DNA of 6,949 nucleotides, from positions 1-6,949 of the forward strand of contig JAEWSK010000047.1 in the NCBI GenBank assembly GCA_023398345.1. The letters are read 5' to 3'. This document shows, in pieces, positions 5,888-6,949 of this stretch (position 1 is the stretch's first letter; each line of letters starts with the position of its first letter). This stretch comes from Armatimonadota bacterium (lineage in GTDB: Bacteria > Armatimonadota > UBA5829). Position numbers and translations under genes: made by a program. The notes beneath the pieces are model-generated. The model ran no database searches and was not told the origin of the DNA. It saw only the letters and a program-made list of their open reading frames with translations.

Positions 5888-6034
5888 TTATTCATCTGAC
5901 TCTTTGTCAGATGTCTGCTCATGAGTGTGGTTTTTATCGTCGTTCATGAGGCGCGCTATTCTGCGCACTGCTAGAAATAGCGCAAACAAACCTATGGCAA
6001 TCTCGAACGCAATTGTAAATTCCCTGGTCGTCAT
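5888..6034 (-). CDS. small single-pass membrane protein, 48 residues, unknown function
   Basis: An ATG at 6034 is preceded at seven bases by AGGTGG and opens a 48-codon frame. The product has a hydrophobic segment at about 6-23 (with one acidic residue, E11), a basic R24-R25-x-x-R28 cluster, and a very polar, mostly acidic tail with H36 and H38. By the positive-inside rule the tail should face the cytoplasm. It lies 58 bases after the HTH-hydrolase gene and 65 before the DUF4139 gene, all on the same strand. The strong ribosome binding site, the coherent membrane topology and the good fit to the gap support a real gene. I recognise no family. Confidence 0.7.
   Translation of the reverse strand: MTTREFTIAFEIAIGLFALFLAVRRIARLMNDDKNHTHEQTSDKESDE
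5893..5913 (-). repeat. perfect inverted repeat at the end of the small membrane-protein gene
   Basis: CATCTGAC (5893-5900) and GTCAGATG (5906-5913) are perfect 8-bp arms around a five-base loop. The repeat lies inside the last codons of the small gene, just before its stop, and has no T-run on the minus strand. It may be an mRNA hairpin between cistrons that separates expression of the small gene from the DUF4139 gene, or it may simply reflect repeated Ser-Asp codons. Confidence 0.45.
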
Positions 6035-6092
6035 TGTGTAACCACCTGCTACCATTTTAACTAGATGTGTATGTTATACCTTCTGTTTTGAG

Positions 6093-6923
6093 TTAGAAGA
6101 ACGGATTGTGCCGGTTTTCTTCACCGGCTGTAGTTGCTGGGCCGTGGCCAGGTAATAAAATCGTGCTGTCCGGCAGCGTAAGTATTTTGGATCGAATCGC
6201 CTCAAGCATTTGTGGATAACCACATGCCGGCCTGCCGATTGACCCGGCGAACAAAGTGTCTCCAACAAAGCAAATGCCGTTTAGAACATAGCACATCGAG
6301 CCTGGTGTATGGCCGGGAGTTGCGATTGCGGTTATTTTATGCCCATCGAATGCGACGATTGTGCAGTCTTCTATAATGCTGCATCTTGCATTGATTCCGT
6401 GCATTATTGTGCATCTGTCCACTGCTGAACACATCACTATCGCACTTGAATGCTTGCGTGTCAGTTCATGCAGGCCCATAATATGATCGGCATGGGAATG
6501 GGTGATAAGTATTATCTCTAAAATGAGTTTGTGCTTATTTAGATAATGCTCAATTTCATCGACTGCCCCACCGGGATCAACCACGATTCCACGGAATAAT
6601 TCGGCACAACCAACGATATAGGCATTTTCTTTATAATTTCCGAAAGATGCAAATACTTGCTCGATGATCAATTGTTCGGACGAAAATTGCAATTGCGGCG
6701 GCGTCCATGATCTATCGGCGATCGGTGCAAGTTTGTGCGCATTCAGACCAAGAGCGTTTGCAAGTCGATTGATCGCATCGCATCCGGGTGTCAGTCGATA
6801 TGCCTCAATTGCATTGATATCACGTTCGGGTAAGCTCGCTTTATCAGCGAGTTGCGATGCACTCAACCCTAAGCCCAGCCGTGCCTTTGAAATTATATCC
6901 CCGAATTCATCTTCAAGCTGCAT
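6093..6923 (-). CDS. XRE-type helix-turn-helix domain fused to a glyoxalase-II-like metallo-beta-lactamase-fold hydrolase
   Basis: Residues 8-66 of this 276-residue protein form an XRE/Cro-type DNA-binding domain (ISKARLGLGLSASQLADKASLPERDINAIE, then INRLANALGL). Residues from about 85 to the end are a metallo-beta-lactamase-fold hydrolase with a full metal-ligand set: H142-x-H144-x-D146-H147, H205 in PGHTPGS, D222 in VGDTLF, and H260 in PGHG. This set and the N-P-F end resemble the glyoxalase II / YcbL-like branch that cleaves thioesters. All ligands are intact, so activity is likely, but the substrate is unknown. The joining of a DNA-binding domain to such an enzyme suggests either a catalytic or ligand-sensing regulator or a fusion used for dimer formation. 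Nine cysteines (48, 106, 165, 171, 181, 187, 211, 218, 234) are many for this fold. The ATG has no Shine-Dalgarno and a TATAAT box six bases upstream. The frame is open to the window edge above the ATG, so a longer form is not excluded. Two genes follow at 58- and 65-base gaps on the same strand. Confidence 0.92.
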   Translation of the reverse strand: MQLEDEFGDIISKARLGLGLSASQLADKASLPERDINAIEAYRLTPGCDAINRLANALGLNAHKLAPIADRSWTPPQLQFSSEQLIIEQVFASFGNYKENAYIVGCAELFRGIVVDPGGAVDEIEHYLNKHKLILEIILITHSHADHIMGLHELTRKHSSAIVMCSAVDRCTIMHGINARCSIIEDCTIVAFDGHKITAIATPGHTPGSMCYVLNGICFVGDTLFAGSIGRPACGYPQMLEAIRSKILTLPDSTILLPGHGPATTAGEENRHNPFF

Positions 6924-6929
6924 GCATCG

Positions 6930-6935
6930 ATTATA
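6930..6935 (-). promoter_or_regulatory. -10 box of the HTH-hydrolase gene, implying a leaderless mRNA
   Basis: The minus strand reads TATAAT followed by six bases and the ATG at 6923, so transcription would start at or within a base or two of the start codon. No Shine-Dalgarno-like sequence lies in the 26 bases available upstream. The -35 region falls outside the window, so the promoter cannot be fully judged. Confidence 0.5.
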
Positions 6936-6949
6936 CCCGATTGCTCGCC

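Noticed and set aside
6035..6092. Separate promoter for the small membrane protein, from TATAAC and TAAAAT sequences in the gap
   Set aside because: Neither has a recognisable -35 element at a suitable distance, and read-through from the HTH-hydrolase gene explains the layout.

Overview
The window reads as ordinary bacterial chromosome of mixed base composition (G+C close to half by eye), with genes on both strands. There are no rRNA or tRNA genes, insertion sequences, CRISPR arrays or phage genes. The taxon cannot be fixed from this sequence. The scaffold protein resembles the clostridial-type NifU family, Shine-Dalgarno sequences are strong, and two proteins carry clear export signals. An uncultured, possibly anaerobic lineage is a guess only.

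Left part (1-1090, minus strand): a short transcription unit runs from a MarR-family regulator with an unusual cysteine/histidine tail into a NifU/IscU-type iron-sulfur scaffold gene. A further gene may begin at the very edge of the window. A perfect TATAAT box and an imperfect 25-bp inverted repeat lie just upstream of the regulator, and a GC-rich hairpin separates the two genes. The layout suggests a regulator that controls itself and Fe-S assembly, perhaps sensing the cluster or a metal through its own cysteines.

Middle (1090-4235, plus strand): a divergent gene encodes an exported protein with three related beta-rich modules. It is preceded by a leader that can fold so that its ribosome binding site is paired, and it ends at a strong terminator. 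Next is a 613-residue CstA-family transporter (peptide/pyruvate uptake type) with a near-consensus promoter. A 23-bp near-perfect palindrome covers its predicted transcription start, leader and Shine-Dalgarno. A second strong terminator lies between this gene and the convergent gene beyond it.

Right part (4233-6949, minus strand): in transcription order there is an XRE-type helix-turn-helix domain fused to a glyoxalase-II-like metallo-beta-lactamase hydrolase, a 48-residue single-pass membrane protein, and an exported DUF4139-type protein. Gaps of 58 and 65 bases make one operon plausible. The hydrolase gene has a TATAAT box six bases from its ATG and no Shine-Dalgarno, which suggests a leaderless mRNA.

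No complete undescribed system such as a defence island is visible. The points that most deserve a second look are the HTH-hydrolase fusion, the Cys/His-tailed MarR next to the Fe-S scaffold, the palindrome at cstA, the folded leader at about 1170-1241, and the small membrane protein beside the DUF4139 gene.
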